A stretch of DNA of 64,000 bases. Source: Clostridia bacterium (GTDB taxonomy: Bacteria; Bacillota; Clostridia; Oscillospirales; CAG-272). A program made the position numbers and the translations under genes. Location of the stretch: positions 1 through 64,000 of the forward strand of contig JAFXHH010000004.1 of NCBI GenBank assembly GCA_017536475.1. The letters run 5' to 3'. This document shows, in pieces, positions 8,135-16,454 of this stretch (the first letter of the stretch is position 1; each line of letters opens with the position of its first letter). The notes below the pieces were generated by a model. The model had not been told where the DNA came from, made no database searches, and was given only the letters and a program-made list of their open reading frames with translations.

Positions 8135-8294
8135 TATTTCACCTGAGTCGTTTATTTCAATACTGTATCATTATAATTATACATTACTAATAGGAGGTTT
8201 CTATTGACGGTGTAAGAATGGGCGGTGAACAATTTGTTAATTCGCGCATTTTTCATTCGTGTCGCTTTTGAGATGGAAAATGTTAATAATCCTA

Positions 8295-8323
8295 TTGACA
8301 AAACAAGGGTTTTATGATAAAAT
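8295..8323 (+). promoter_or_regulatory. Promoter of glyS
   Basis: TTGACA (8295-8300), 17-nt spacer and TAAAAT (8318-8323). I see no T-box features in the leader. Confidence 0.75.
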
Positions 8324-8415
8324 TTATAATTGGATTATAATTTAATTAAATGTGCGGACGTGCGTATTTTTCGGAGGCTTGCGCGAGGTCTTTTCCTCCA
8401 AAAACTAAAAAACGC

Positions 8416-8457
8416 TTCGCGCGGGAATTTATTTATGCCGACAGCGGCGGAATGGAG
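8416..8457 (+). repeat. Leader element shared with groEL
   Basis: TTCGCGCGGGAATTT, then TTTATGCCG-ACAG-CGGCGGAATGGAG, ending in the glyS ribosome site. The same blocks precede groEL (38505-38577). GCCG and CGGC form a small stem just 5' of the Shine-Dalgarno sequence. Confidence 0.6.
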
Positions 8458-8463
8458 TGTAAA

Positions 8464-9885
8464 ATGAAGAACACTGAAAAAACAATGGACAAAATCGTGG
8501 CTCTTTGCAAGGGCAGAGGCTTTATTTTCGCGGGAAGTGAGATCTATGGCGGTCTTGCTAACACCTGGGATTACGGTCCTCTCGGCGTAGAGCTTAAAAA
8601 CAACATAAAGAGAGCTTGGTGGAAGAAGTTCGTTCAGGAGAACAAGTACAACGTCGGACTTGACGCCGCTATCCTTATGAATCCTCAGACCTGGGTCGCT
8701 TCTGGTCACCTTGCGGGCTTCTCCGATCCTCTTATGGACTGCAAGGAGTGCAAGGAGCGCTTCAGAGCCGACAAGATCATCGAGGATTGGTGTGCAGAGA
8801 CGGGATTTGAGCTCCCCAAGCCCATCGACGCGTTTACTCACGCCGAAATGAAGGCTTTCGTTGAGGAGCACAATATTCCTTGTCCCTCCTGCGGAAAGCA
8901 CAACTTTACCGACATCCGTCAGTTCAATCTTATGTTCAAGACCTTCCAGGGCGTTACCGAGGACGCGAAGAACACCGTTTATCTTCGCCCCGAGACCGCG
9001 CAGGGTATTTTTACTAACTTTGTAAACGTACAGAGAACTACCAGAAAGAAGATGCCCTTCGGTATCGCGCAGATCGGTAAGTCCTTCCGTAACGAGATCA
9101 CTCCCGGTAACTTTATCTTCCGTGTTCGCGAGTTCGAGCAGATGGAGCTTGAGTTCTTCTGCAAGCCCGGCACGGACCTTGAGTGGTTCGCTTACTGGAG
9201 AGAATTCTGCCACAACTGGTTGCTTGCTATCGGTCTTAAGGAGGAGAATATTCGACTTCGCGATCACGATCCCGAGGAGCTTTGCTTCTATTCCAAGGCG
9301 ACCACCGACTTTGAGTTCCTTTTCCCGTTCGGTTGGGGCGAGCTCTGGGGCGTTGCCGACAGAACCGACTACGACCTGACTCAGCATCAGAACGAGTCCA
9401 AGAAGGATCTTACCTACTTTGATCCCGAGACTAACGAAAGATATATTCCTTACGTTGTCGAGCCCTCGCTGGGTGTTGAGAGAACCGTGCTTTCGGTTCT
9501 TTGCGACGCTTACGACGAGGAGGTCATCGACGAGGCGAAGAACGACGTCAGAACCGTTCTTCACTTCCATCCCGCAATAGCTCCCGTTAAGGCGGCTATA
9601 CTTCCTCTCTCGAAGAAGCTTTCCGACAAGGCAAGCGAGATCTACTGCGAGCTTTCCAAGTATTTCAACGTTGATTTTGACGAGGCGGGCTCTATCGGTA
9701 AGAGATATCGCCGTCAGGACGAGATCGGTACTCCTCTTTGTATCACGGTCGACTTCGACACGGTCGGCGACGCTGAAAAGGAAGGCGACGGCTGTGTTAC
9801 CGTTCGTGACAGAGACACTATGGAGCAGGTTCGTATTCCGATCTGTGAGCTTAAGAGCTTTATTGAAAAGAAGATCGAATTTTGA
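8464..9885 (+). CDS. glyS: Glycine--tRNA ligase, homodimeric type
   Basis: 473 residues. Charges tRNA-Gly with glycine in the cytoplasm. Class II motifs are visible: F-R-N-E (about 208-211, motif 2), R-P-E-T-A-Q-G near 175-181, and G-V-E-R-T (motif 3) near 375. Cys93/Cys96 and Cys140/Cys143 are likely zinc ligands in the insertion. An anticodon-binding domain fills about 390-470. This is the single-chain alpha2 type, not the alpha/beta glyQ+glyS type. ATG 8464 is chosen because GGAG lies 6 nt upstream and typical family members begin close to this point; the frame stays open upstream to 8350 but that part looks untranslated. Confidence 0.95.
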   Translation: MKNTEKTMDKIVALCKGRGFIFAGSEIYGGLANTWDYGPLGVELKNNIKRAWWKKFVQENKYNVGLDAAILMNPQTWVASGHLAGFSDPLMDCKECKERFRADKIIEDWCAETGFELPKPIDAFTHAEMKAFVEEHNIPCPSCGKHNFTDIRQFNLMFKTFQGVTEDAKNTVYLRPETAQGIFTNFVNVQRTTRKKMPFGIAQIGKSFRNEITPGNFIFRVREFEQMELEFFCKPGTDLEWFAYWREFCHNWLLAIGLKEENIRLRDHDPEELCFYSKATTDFEFLFPFGWGELWGVADRTDYDLTQHQNESKKDLTYFDPETNERYIPYVVEPSLGVERTVLSVLCDAYDEEVIDEAKNDVRTVLHFHPAIAPVKAAILPLSKKLSDKASEIYCELSKYFNVDFDEAGSIGKRYRRQDEIGTPLCITVDFDTVGDAEKEGDGCVTVRDRDTMEQVRIPICELKSFIEKKIEF

Positions 9886-9899
9886 TAATTGACTATTTT

Positions 9900-9934
9900 G
9901 ACAGAGATATTCTTCGGGATATCTCTGTCGCTTT
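9900..9934 (+). terminator. Probable terminator after glyS
   Basis: A perfect 11-bp stem (9900-9910 with 9919-9929) around an 8-nt loop, followed by GCTTTAAAA, a weak T-tract. Confidence 0.5.
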
Positions 9935-9963
9935 AAAATGCTGACTCGTTGAGAGGTTTTGTT

Positions 9964-11328
9964 ATGATTGAAAAGGTTTTTAACGTGCTTGACTATGGCG
10001 CGGTTGCCGACGGCTCTACGCTTAATTCCGTTGCGGTTCAGGCTGCAGTTGATGCTTGCGCCGAGGCGGGCGGCGGAATTGTCAGCTTTCCTACGGGAGA
10101 TTTCGTGCTCTCTACAGTTTTTCTCAAGAGCAACGTGACTGTTCGCATAGAGAAGGGTGCAAGAATTCTCGGCTCGCTTGATTTTTACGATTATGCACCG
10201 CAAGAGGCAATAGATTATCCTGCGTATCAGGATCAGTCGCACACGTATTTTGACTGTTCGATGTTCGTCGGTCGCGATTGCGATAATATCGCCATTTGCG
10301 GAGAGGGTGACATCGATATGAGGAGCGTTTGGGACGAGGATAACGTGCGCGATATCGTGCATCGCGGTCCGAAGTGCATTGCGCTCAAAAACTGCAACAA
10401 CGTTGAGATAAGCGGCATCGGTATCTTTCACGTCACCGACCTTGCGGTGTATTTCGCGGGCTGTGAGAACGTGGATATACACGGTCTTCGCATGATCGTT
10501 TATATTGACGGAATTTCGCCCGACAACTGCAAGAACGTTAAGATCTACGATTGTGATATCGAGACGGGTGATGACGGAATCGTTTTTAAGTCCTCTTATA
10601 CGCTTAACAAAATAGGCGTTTGCCGCGATATCAAGGTCTGGAACTGCCGTATCCGAAGCAGATGCAATGCAGTCAAGTTCGGCACGGAGACTAATGGCGG
10701 ATTCTACGATATCGATATCAGAGATCTCGACATTCGTGACGTCAGGATCACCGCGCTCTGCGTTGAGAGCGTTGACGGTGCGATCATTGACGGTCTTACG
10801 TTTGAAAATATCCGCATCAGAAACGCGGGTACGGCATTCTTCGTTCACGTCGGACAGAGAATGAGAGGTCCTGAGGGCAGGGAGGTAGGATATATCCGAA
10901 ACGTGCGTTTTGAGAATATCGTTGCTGACGGTCCCTACGTGCCGCACACCATCATTCCGTGGAATTACATTCATTACGTTAATAAGGACTATATACAGTA
11001 TCCTTGGGACTTCAATTCCCAGCACAAGATCGGTGTTCAGTGCACATCGAACGCCTGCGGCCTTGCCGACCGCCCGCTTGAAAATATCACGTTTAAGAAT
11101 ATTAAGCTCACGGTTGAGGGCGGTATTGCCGAATGGAACCCCGTCGTGCCCGACGTTATTCCTCCTTATCCTGAGGTCTACGTTTACGGAAAGGTCTTGC
11201 CCGCGAAGGCGATCTTCTTCCGTCACGTGAATGGCTTGACACTCGAAAACTTCGTTGTTGAGACGTATCATCCCGATGCGCGCGAGGATTTTGTGTTTGA
11301 AAACGTCAATGATCTTCATATTGTTTGA
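9964..11328 (+). CDS. GH28-like right-handed beta-helix hydrolase
   Basis: 454 residues with no signal peptide, so cytoplasmic. It opens with the pectinase-type motif N-V-x-D-Y-G-A-V-A-D-G-S-T and continues as parallel beta-helix coils rich in Asn and Asp. GH28 acidic residues are present: Asp187 in G-I-S-P-D-N and Asp203/Asp204 in T-G-D-D-G-I. The usual G-H-G histidine region reads S-R-C-N-A-V-K-F-G, so that His appears absent. It probably removes galacturonosyl or related residues from short imported oligosaccharides. Start ATG 9964 has GAGAGG 7 nt upstream; TTG 9949 is unlikely. Related epimerases or lyases with this fold cannot be excluded. Confidence 0.75.
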   Translation: MIEKVFNVLDYGAVADGSTLNSVAVQAAVDACAEAGGGIVSFPTGDFVLSTVFLKSNVTVRIEKGARILGSLDFYDYAPQEAIDYPAYQDQSHTYFDCSMFVGRDCDNIAICGEGDIDMRSVWDEDNVRDIVHRGPKCIALKNCNNVEISGIGIFHVTDLAVYFAGCENVDIHGLRMIVYIDGISPDNCKNVKIYDCDIETGDDGIVFKSSYTLNKIGVCRDIKVWNCRIRSRCNAVKFGTETNGGFYDIDIRDLDIRDVRITALCVESVDGAIIDGLTFENIRIRNAGTAFFVHVGQRMRGPEGREVGYIRNVRFENIVADGPYVPHTIIPWNYIHYVNKDYIQYPWDFNSQHKIGVQCTSNACGLADRPLENITFKNIKLTVEGGIAEWNPVVPDVIPPYPEVYVYGKVLPAKAIFFRHVNGLTLENFVVETYHPDAREDFVFENVNDLHIV

Positions 11329-11370
11329 GGTTCAAATAATTCTTTGATTATATACGGAGATGTTTTTTAA

Positions 11371-12855
11371 ATGAAGAGTACATTTGTCAGATTGATAGCT
11401 ATATTTCTTTTGCTGGTCTTTGTGTTGACAGCCTGTACTGTGAAGGGACCGTCTTATGAAACGTCCGAAGGATCAACCTTCGAGGAGCCGACAGAGGTGA
11501 CTACAAAAGAAACAACAGGAGAAGCAACAGAAGAAACAACAGAAGAAACAACAGAAGAAACAACAGAAGAAAAGTCGATGGGGACTACGGTGGAAAGTAC
11601 TGAAGGATCCACGGTAGAGACTACGAAGGAACCCGCAGAAGATCTCACGGAAGACTTCACGGAAGACTTCACGGAAGATCTCACGGAGGAACCCATAACA
11701 GAAACTACCGAGGGCGTCTCCGAGGACACCTCTGTGGATACTTCTGAAGAAACTACCGAGGACGTTACGGAGAAAACCGTTAAAGAGACTACGGAAGAAT
11801 CCACGGAGAACACTACCGAGGAAACTACCGAGAACATTACCAAAGAAACCACCGAGGAAACTACGGCAGAGACTGTCGAAGAAACTACTGAGGCTCCTTT
11901 GCAGTACACTGTTGATGGCAAATATATTTATTTTGGTCAATATCCTCAAAAAGACGTGACCGATGCAACTATTCTCGAGATGCTTGAGGATGAGATCGGA
12001 GCTACGCCTTCTCCTGAATATTCGGTTGAGGGGTGGACCTCCTTTGGCGCGTATATGAACGGCATAGCTCAGGATTATATGTGGTACAAGGACGTAGTTA
12101 TCGATGGAGAAATGTACCGAGGAATTTATTTTGTCAGCTATCGTCCCAAGGAATCGGTGGGAAGTGAGCCAAATCAGTATTACGACACAAATGAGGAGCG
12201 ATATATTTCTTCACAGGAGAGAAACGGCTACGTTACGGAGAACGTGTATTGGTTCAAGTATGAGCCTATCAAATGGGTCGTGCTTGCCCAAGAAAACGGA
12301 TGTGCTTTCTTGGTGTGTGCGAGTATTATAGACGGCGCATCATATCAAGCGAATACCGCGCTCGAGGGAGCACCCGAAGGAAAGTATATAAATAGTTACG
12401 AATACAGCACCGTTAGGGCTTGGCTCAATAATGATTTTTACAATACCGCGTTTACCCCCTTGCAACAAGCTATTATTCAAACAACCGACGTGCGTAACGA
12501 TATTGTAAGCGCCGCCATAAACAGCTCCGCATACGCAAGCCCCAATACACAGGATAAAGTGTTTTTGCTTAGCCATGAGGAAGTAAACAATAAGGATTAC
12601 GGCTTTCCCGATGAATACGGCTATGACGGCGGTACTCACAGCTATTTAAGACGAAGAAGCGTTACAAGATATGCCAGAGCTATAGGCGTACTTTCGTATA
12701 CGGGTACTTATGTAGGTTGTGGAGATTGGTGGTTGCGTTCGCCTAAAGCAAGTTTGTCTTGTGCGAAAACCGTTCAAAACACAGGAGGATTGTTTAGTCA
12801 GATCAGCGTTCATGAATATTTGGGCGTCGTCCCTGCGTTGTGGATAAAGCTTTAA
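11371..12855 (+). CDS. Lipoprotein with Glu/Thr-rich linker and DUF6273 domain
   Basis: 494 residues. The lipobox gives Cys22 (V-L-T-A-C). Residues about 27-172 are a low-complexity Glu/Thr/Ser linker with T-T-E-E repeats, expected to be extended through the cell wall. The exposed domain (about 183-494) starts Y-F-G-Q-Y-P-Q and contains the DUF6273 landmarks: W-L-N-N-D-F-Y-N-x-A-F, F-L-L-S-x-E-E, W-W-L-R-S-P and V-P-A-L-W-I. DUF6273 is a formylglycine-enzyme/C-type-lectin-like fold family of unknown function found in secreted Clostridia proteins. GGAGA lies 11 nt before the ATG. The DNA of the linker holds 12-bp tandem repeats. Confidence 0.8.
   Translation: MKSTFVRLIAIFLLLVFVLTACTVKGPSYETSEGSTFEEPTEVTTKETTGEATEETTEETTEETTEEKSMGTTVESTEGSTVETTKEPAEDLTEDFTEDFTEDLTEEPITETTEGVSEDTSVDTSEETTEDVTEKTVKETTEESTENTTEETTENITKETTEETTAETVEETTEAPLQYTVDGKYIYFGQYPQKDVTDATILEMLEDEIGATPSPEYSVEGWTSFGAYMNGIAQDYMWYKDVVIDGEMYRGIYFVSYRPKESVGSEPNQYYDTNEERYISSQERNGYVTENVYWFKYEPIKWVVLAQENGCAFLVCASIIDGASYQANTALEGAPEGKYINSYEYSTVRAWLNNDFYNTAFTPLQQAIIQTTDVRNDIVSAAINSSAYASPNTQDKVFLLSHEEVNNKDYGFPDEYGYDGGTHSYLRRRSVTRYARAIGVLSYTGTYVGCGDWWLRSPKASLSCAKTVQNTGGLFSQISVHEYLGVVPALWIKL
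11526..11571 (+). repeat. 12-bp tandem repeats in the lipoprotein linker
   Basis: About four units of acagaagaaaca encode T-E-E-T. A second cluster, gaagacttcacg and variants, lies at about 11638-11690 and encodes E-D-F-T. Both are in frame, so unit gain or loss would change linker length without a frameshift. Confidence 0.7.
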
Positions 12856-13030
12856 CGGACGTATTTTGCGATTTTTAAAGTTTGTTGTGAAAAGCAGATA
12901 TCGGGTGGGTCAAGGTCGACTCGTTCGGAATCCGATTTGAATTTTTTACGAAGATATTTAATTGAATTCTATTATTTTGGTGAGACGTTGAGAATTTTTC
13001 AAAAAAGTTCAAAAAATTTTGAAAAAGGTA

Positions 13031-13059
13031 TTGACAAGCAATAAAAACTGTGGTATAAT
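13031..13059 (+). promoter_or_regulatory. Consensus promoter of rplJ-rplL
   Basis: TTGACA (13031-13036), 17-nt spacer and TATAAT (13054-13059). Confidence 0.85.
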
Positions 13060-13065
13060 GCCAAA

Positions 13066-13216
13066 GTGAGCTGAAAAGCTCTTATCCAAAGACAGCAGGT
13101 TCCCGTAAAAGCGCAAGCCACCCTGCCGAGGAGTGAAAACGATATATTTCGCCGCAAGGCTATAATTACGCTTTCTTCTCGGTATGCAGGTTTGCAGACG
13201 GGAAGAAAGTTTTTTT
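13066..13216 (+). promoter_or_regulatory. L10 ribosomal protein leader with attenuator
   Basis: Matches the Firmicutes L10 leader: CTTATCCAAAGACAGCAGG (13081-13099) followed by a pairing CCCTGCCGAGG and a later CTTCTCGG segment. The leader ends in a terminator: CTTTCTTC (13171-13178) pairs with GAAGAAAG (13202-13209), then seven T. In the known mechanism the L10-(L12)4 complex binds this leader and lowers expression of its own operon. Confidence 0.85.
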
Positions 13217-13295
13217 ATCCAATGGATTTTTGAACGCGGCGTTGTCGCAGTCAAAAATTTATTATTCATTTAATCACTACGGGAGGTTAAAAACA

Positions 13296-13856
13296 ATGCC
13301 TAGTAACGCAATACTCGAACAGAAGAAACAGGTAGTTGCAGACCTCGCAGAGCAGATCAAGGCAAGCGCAGCGGGCGTAGTCGTTAATTATCAGGGTATC
13401 ACCGTTGAGAATGACACGGCTCTCCGTAAGGCACTCCGTGAAGCAGGTGTTAAGTACGTTGTTATGAAGAACACCCTCACCGGCAGAGCTTGCGACGAGT
13501 GCGGTTATGGTGATATCAAGCAGTACCTCAACGGTATGACTGCTATCGCTATTTCCAGCCCCGAAGATCCTATCGCTCCTGCTAAGATCCTTAAGGAATA
13601 CGCTGAAAAGATCGAATCCTTCAAGATCCTTGCAGGTTACTGTGATGGAGAGGTTATCGACGCGGCAGGCGTAAACAACCTTGCGGATATTCCTTCCAAG
13701 GAAGTCCTCATCGCGAAGTTCCTCGGCTCTATCAAGTCTCCTATCTACAATTTCGCTTACGCTCTTCAGGCTGTTATCGACAAGGACGGCGAAGGCGCAG
13801 AAGCACCCGCAGCAGAAGAAGCTGCTCCTGCAGAGGAAGCACCCGCTGCAGAATAA
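13296..13856 (+). CDS. rplJ: 50S ribosomal protein L10
   Basis: 186 residues. L10 anchors the L7/L12 stalk at the GTPase centre of the 50S subunit. The N-terminal globular domain (about 1-135, with V-M-K-N-T-L motif) is followed by the helix that binds L7/L12 dimers and an Ala/Glu/Pro-rich tail. ATG 13296 follows GGGAGG at 8-10 nt. First gene of a two-gene operon; rplK and rplA are not upstream. Confidence 0.95.
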   Translation: MPSNAILEQKKQVVADLAEQIKASAAGVVVNYQGITVENDTALRKALREAGVKYVVMKNTLTGRACDECGYGDIKQYLNGMTAIAISSPEDPIAPAKILKEYAEKIESFKILAGYCDGEVIDAAGVNNLADIPSKEVLIAKFLGSIKSPIYNFAYALQAVIDKDGEGAEAPAAEEAAPAEEAPAAE

Positions 13857-13921
13857 TCGGTTATTTGACCGCATAAAGACAAAAAACAATTTATATTTCC
13901 ATATTCAGGAGGTAATTTAAA

Positions 13922-14302
13922 ATGGCATCCGAAAAGATCACAAATATTCTTGAAGAAATCAAGACTCTTACAATCCTTGAGCTCGCTGACCTCGTAAAGG
14001 CAGTTGAGGAAGAGTTCGGCGTATCCGCAGCAGCTCCCGTAGGCGTAGTTGCAGTAGCAGGCGCAGCAGCTCCCGCTGTTGAAGAGAAGACCGAATTCGA
14101 CGTAGTTCTTACCGGCTTTGATGCAGCTAAGAAGCTCGCAGTTATTAAGGCTATCCGTGAGATCACCGGTCTCGGCCTTAAGGAAGCTAAGGACATGGTT
14201 GAGGGCGCTCCCAAGACCGTTAAGGAAGGCGCTTCCAAGGAAGACGCTGAAAAGCTCAAGGCTGACCTCGAGGCAGCTGGCGCAACCGTTGAAGTTAAGT
14301 AA
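13922..14302 (+). CDS. rplL: 50S ribosomal protein L7/L12
   Basis: 126 residues. The N-terminal dimerisation domain (1-33), flexible Ala-rich hinge (about 35-52) and C-terminal factor-binding domain (T-E-F-D-V-V-L through V-E-V-K) are all typical. It recruits elongation factors to the stalk. AGGAGG lies 7 nt upstream. rpoB and rpoC do not follow, unlike in many bacteria; a terminator array follows instead. Confidence 0.97.
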   Translation: MASEKITNILEEIKTLTILELADLVKAVEEEFGVSAAAPVGVVAVAGAAAPAVEEKTEFDVVLTGFDAAKKLAVIKAIREITGLGLKEAKDMVEGAPKTVKEGASKEDAEKLKADLEAAGATVEVK

Positions 14303-14365
14303 TTTCAAGGGCAAGAGCAACCTTAGTAAATTTTATAGTTTAGCTGTCTGTTAATTTTGGATAAC

Positions 14366-14406
14366 AGATCGAGCCGCAAGGAATTTTTCTTGCGGCTCGA
14401 TCTTTT
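14366..14406 (+). terminator. Terminator of rplJ-rplL
   Basis: A perfect 15-bp stem (14366-14380 with 14389-14403), 8-nt loop, then TTTT. This is the longest of three related hairpins. Confidence 0.9.
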
Positions 14407-14632
14407 AGACTTTACTGATCCGTTTTGTAGCAATCGAAAAACTAAAGCAGAATGAGTCTTGACAAAATCAAAAGTCTAAAAAAATAGCCGCAAGGAATTT
14501 TTCTTGCGGCTCGATCTTTTAGACTTTACTGATCCGTTTTGTAGCAATCGAAAAACTAAAGCAGAACGAGTCTTGACAAAATCAAAAGTCTAAAAAAATA
14601 GCCGCAAGGAATTTTTCTTGCGGCTCGATTTT
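14372..14632. repeat. 114-nt tandem repeat of terminator units
   Basis: Units begin at 14372, 14486 and 14600 (the last is partial). Each starts with the hairpin agccgcaaggaatttttctt and continues through about 80 nt whose ends are themselves inverted (TTTTAGACTTT ... AAAAGTCTAAAA). The two full units differ at one visible position (AATGAG versus AACGAG), so the duplication is recent or gene-converted. Confidence 0.9.
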
Positions 14633-14662
14633 GTTTTATGGCGCCGTTGGTTATGGCGCGCT

Positions 14663-15223
14663 TTATTGATCTTTGTTATTCTTGATTATGTTCTCTGCCA
14701 TTTTTACAAGTCGCTCGCGGATCCAGAAGGGCTCGACTATTTTGAAATCCGAACGGAGAGTGATAAGCACGCTTAAAAACTGCTCGACGTTATGGAATTC
14801 GCAGACGTATTTGTTCCTTGATTCCTTGGAAATGATGAAATTCTTGAGCGAAAGCACCGAGAGCTTGTCGGGGATCTCGACCGTTGCAGTGTAGGGAATC
14901 TGCATCTGCACGAAGGCGTTTTCTGCTTGCATCGATGCGCCCGAAACGCTATCGGCGAGCTCGGTCAGAGAGTCGTCGTTATCGCTTGTAAGGACGAGGG
15001 GCAGGGAATATTGCTCGGTATAGTAATATCCCTTGTGCTCGAGGCTATATTCGATCGGCGCGCCGAGTTTTTTCCTCAAGTAGTCCACGTCGCGCTGAGC
15101 CTGACGGTGTGATATTTTGAATCGCTCCGCAAGACGCATGGCATTGGGGTAATATTTATTGGCTATCTTTTTGTGAAGCCACTGTATTCTTGTGTTTGCG
15201 GAATTTCCCGATGAGGTTTTCAT
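14663..15223 (-). CDS. HTH regulator of WYL architecture lacking the WYL core
   Basis: 186 residues. The N-terminus has a DeoR/HTH-11-type winged helix (about 10-70: R-I-Q-W-L-H-K-K, A-E-R-F-K-I-S-H-R-Q-A-Q-R-D-V-D-Y-L-R). The C-terminus (about 120-186) ends like the WCX capping region of WYL regulators (S-D-F-K-I-V-E-P-F-W-I-R-E-R). The central WYL domain of about 80 residues seems missing, making the protein about 100 residues shorter than usual. It is the second gene of a minus-strand pair with a membrane protein 51 nt upstream. Targets unknown. Confidence 0.7.
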   Translation of the reverse strand: MKTSSGNSANTRIQWLHKKIANKYYPNAMRLAERFKISHRQAQRDVDYLRKKLGAPIEYSLEHKGYYYTEQYSLPLVLTSDNDDSLTELADSVSGASMQAENAFVQMQIPYTATVEIPDKLSVLSLKNFIISKESRNKYVCEFHNVEQFLSVLITLRSDFKIVEPFWIRERLVKMAENIIKNNKDQ

Positions 15224-15274
15224 TTTTTGAGTTAATTCCTTTCAATATATATTATATATAGCGCGCGTGGCGGA

Positions 15275-16117
15275 TCATTCGGTTTCTTTTTCGGTCGATT
15301 CGATCGACGGCGTTGCTTCGATAGTTTCGATTGAAGCTGATGCGGTGAAGAATTTTACTGCAGTCGGAACAGCTGCCGAGAGGAAAAAGATCGGGTAGAT
15401 CAAGAGATCAATGCCGTATTTGTCAAGGTTGCATACCACCTCGGTCAATGCGCCTATGCTTGCGAGGAGCGAGACGGTGAGGTAGCATATTTTTGAAAAG
15501 ATGAAATATCCTGTGCTTGCTCGGTCTATCAGAATTCTCAGATCCGAGAGAGTGGTGAGGACTGCGGTTGCTGCGGAAAATTGTGTGAGCAGCTTCAACG
15601 GGGAGTTGAGCTCAACGTCGAAGCCGAGGTGGAGCTTTGATATGAGCAAGATGCAGAAGATTATCTTGACGTATCCGAGTGCGAGCTTTGCTGATTTCGG
15701 GAATCTTAAAACGTCCGCAAGGTAATAGAGAGCAACGCCGAGGAGCGATATTGTCATTATGATCGAAATGATGCTGTTGTCACCTTTCGTTATTTCGGTG
15801 GCGGCGATCGCAAATACTGCTATTGCCGTTGCTGCCGGTATGAACGATAGGTTGTAAGGCGTTTTCTGCGCGAGTTCTAGTTTGCCTATTTTTTTTGAGG
15901 CAAAAAACGCGGAAAACGAGAAGATAACTGATAGCGCCAAGATTGCATATAAGGCGATCTTTGCAGGAGAGTCTTGGAAGTATCTTGAGTCATTTTCAAA
16001 GAACGCAAGGAATGCGGTCAGCCCGACGGCTGCGGTGAGCAATAGGATCACGGCTGAGCCGAGCTTGTATATTTTTAATAGCGAACGCTTTGATTCGCTC
16101 GTTTGAGGACGGTTCAT
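15275..16117 (-). CDS. Conserved membrane protein, about 7-8 TM segments
   Basis: 280 residues. Hydrophobic segments lie near 15-37, 50-67, 85-107, 113-135, 143-163, 170-190, 200-222 and 235-258, and the C-terminal tail is rich in Glu, Ser and Thr. No motif of a known family was recognised. GGAG-like ACGGAGA lies upstream of the ATG on its strand. It is adjacent to the HTH regulator gene and probably co-transcribed. Function unknown. Confidence 0.7.
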   Translation of the reverse strand: MNRPQTSESKRSLLKIYKLGSAVILLLTAAVGLTAFLAFFENDSRYFQDSPAKIALYAILALSVIFSFSAFFASKKIGKLELAQKTPYNLSFIPAATAIAVFAIAATEITKGDNSIISIIMTISLLGVALYYLADVLRFPKSAKLALGYVKIIFCILLISKLHLGFDVELNSPLKLLTQFSAATAVLTTLSDLRILIDRASTGYFIFSKICYLTVSLLASIGALTEVVCNLDKYGIDLLIYPIFFLSAAVPTAVKFFTASASIETIEATPSIESTEKETE

Positions 16118-16420
16118 TCTGATATATCTCCGTACATAATATAATGGTAGCTTTCATGTGTCGGGGCGCTTTTTGAGGCAATATTGCCGTGCCGAGCACC
16201 CTCTGATACTATTATATAACGAAAATGTTAACGAAAAATAGACAAGTGACGTTATTTTTTTGATTTTATAAAAAAATTTAGCCTTGAAAATGGGTTGCTT
16301 GCTTGATTTTGAGGCGCGAAAAGGCGAAAAAGACTGATTTTTGTACAGTGTGCACAAAATGTCGGTTAAAATTTCTGTAAAGTTTTACGAAATTGCGGGC
16401 ATAAAATTTTTGAATTTCTA

Positions 16421-16449
16421 TTGACTTTCTAAGCTTTTTAGTGTATAAT
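16421..16449 (+). promoter_or_regulatory. Promoter of the S10-spc-alpha cluster
   Basis: TTGACT (16421-16426), 17-nt spacer and TATAAT (16444-16449). It is the only strong promoter seen before the 16-kb ribosomal cluster. Confidence 0.8.
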
Positions 16450-16454
16450 TATCG

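Larger units (their letters stand above)
8135..8463. other. Divergent intergenic region, glyS leader
   Basis: Divides the minus-strand DUF1538 operon from glyS. Left part AT-rich with TATAAT-like boxes on the minus strand but no clear -35. Right part holds the glyS promoter (8295-8323) and a leader of about 135 nt ending in a short hairpin element also found before groEL. Confidence 0.6.
12856..13295. other. Intergenic region with the rplJL promoter and L10 leader
   Basis: 12856-13030 shows no gene and no clear terminator. 13031-13216 holds the promoter and the ribosomal leader described separately. 13217-13295 leads into the rplJ ribosome site. Confidence 0.7.
14303..14662. other. Intergenic terminator-array region
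   Basis: No gene. Contains three copies of one terminator hairpin in a 114-nt tandem repeat between the convergent rplL (+) and HTH regulator (-). Confidence 0.75.

Noticed and set aside
8324..8463. T-box leader upstream of glyS
   Set aside because: No T-box consensus, no specifier stem and no terminator/antiterminator pair could be found in the 135-nt leader.
8335..11319. A 994-codon open frame on the minus strand opposite glyS and the GH28-like gene
   Set aside because: It spans two well-supported plus-strand genes, has no ribosome site or family motif, and results from their codon bias. Long antisense frames at 55945-58371, 26521-27993 and elsewhere were rejected for the same reason.
11526..11690. 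Short repeats as a CRISPR array
   Set aside because: Repeats are 12 bp, contiguous without spacers, and in frame within a coding region; no cas genes.
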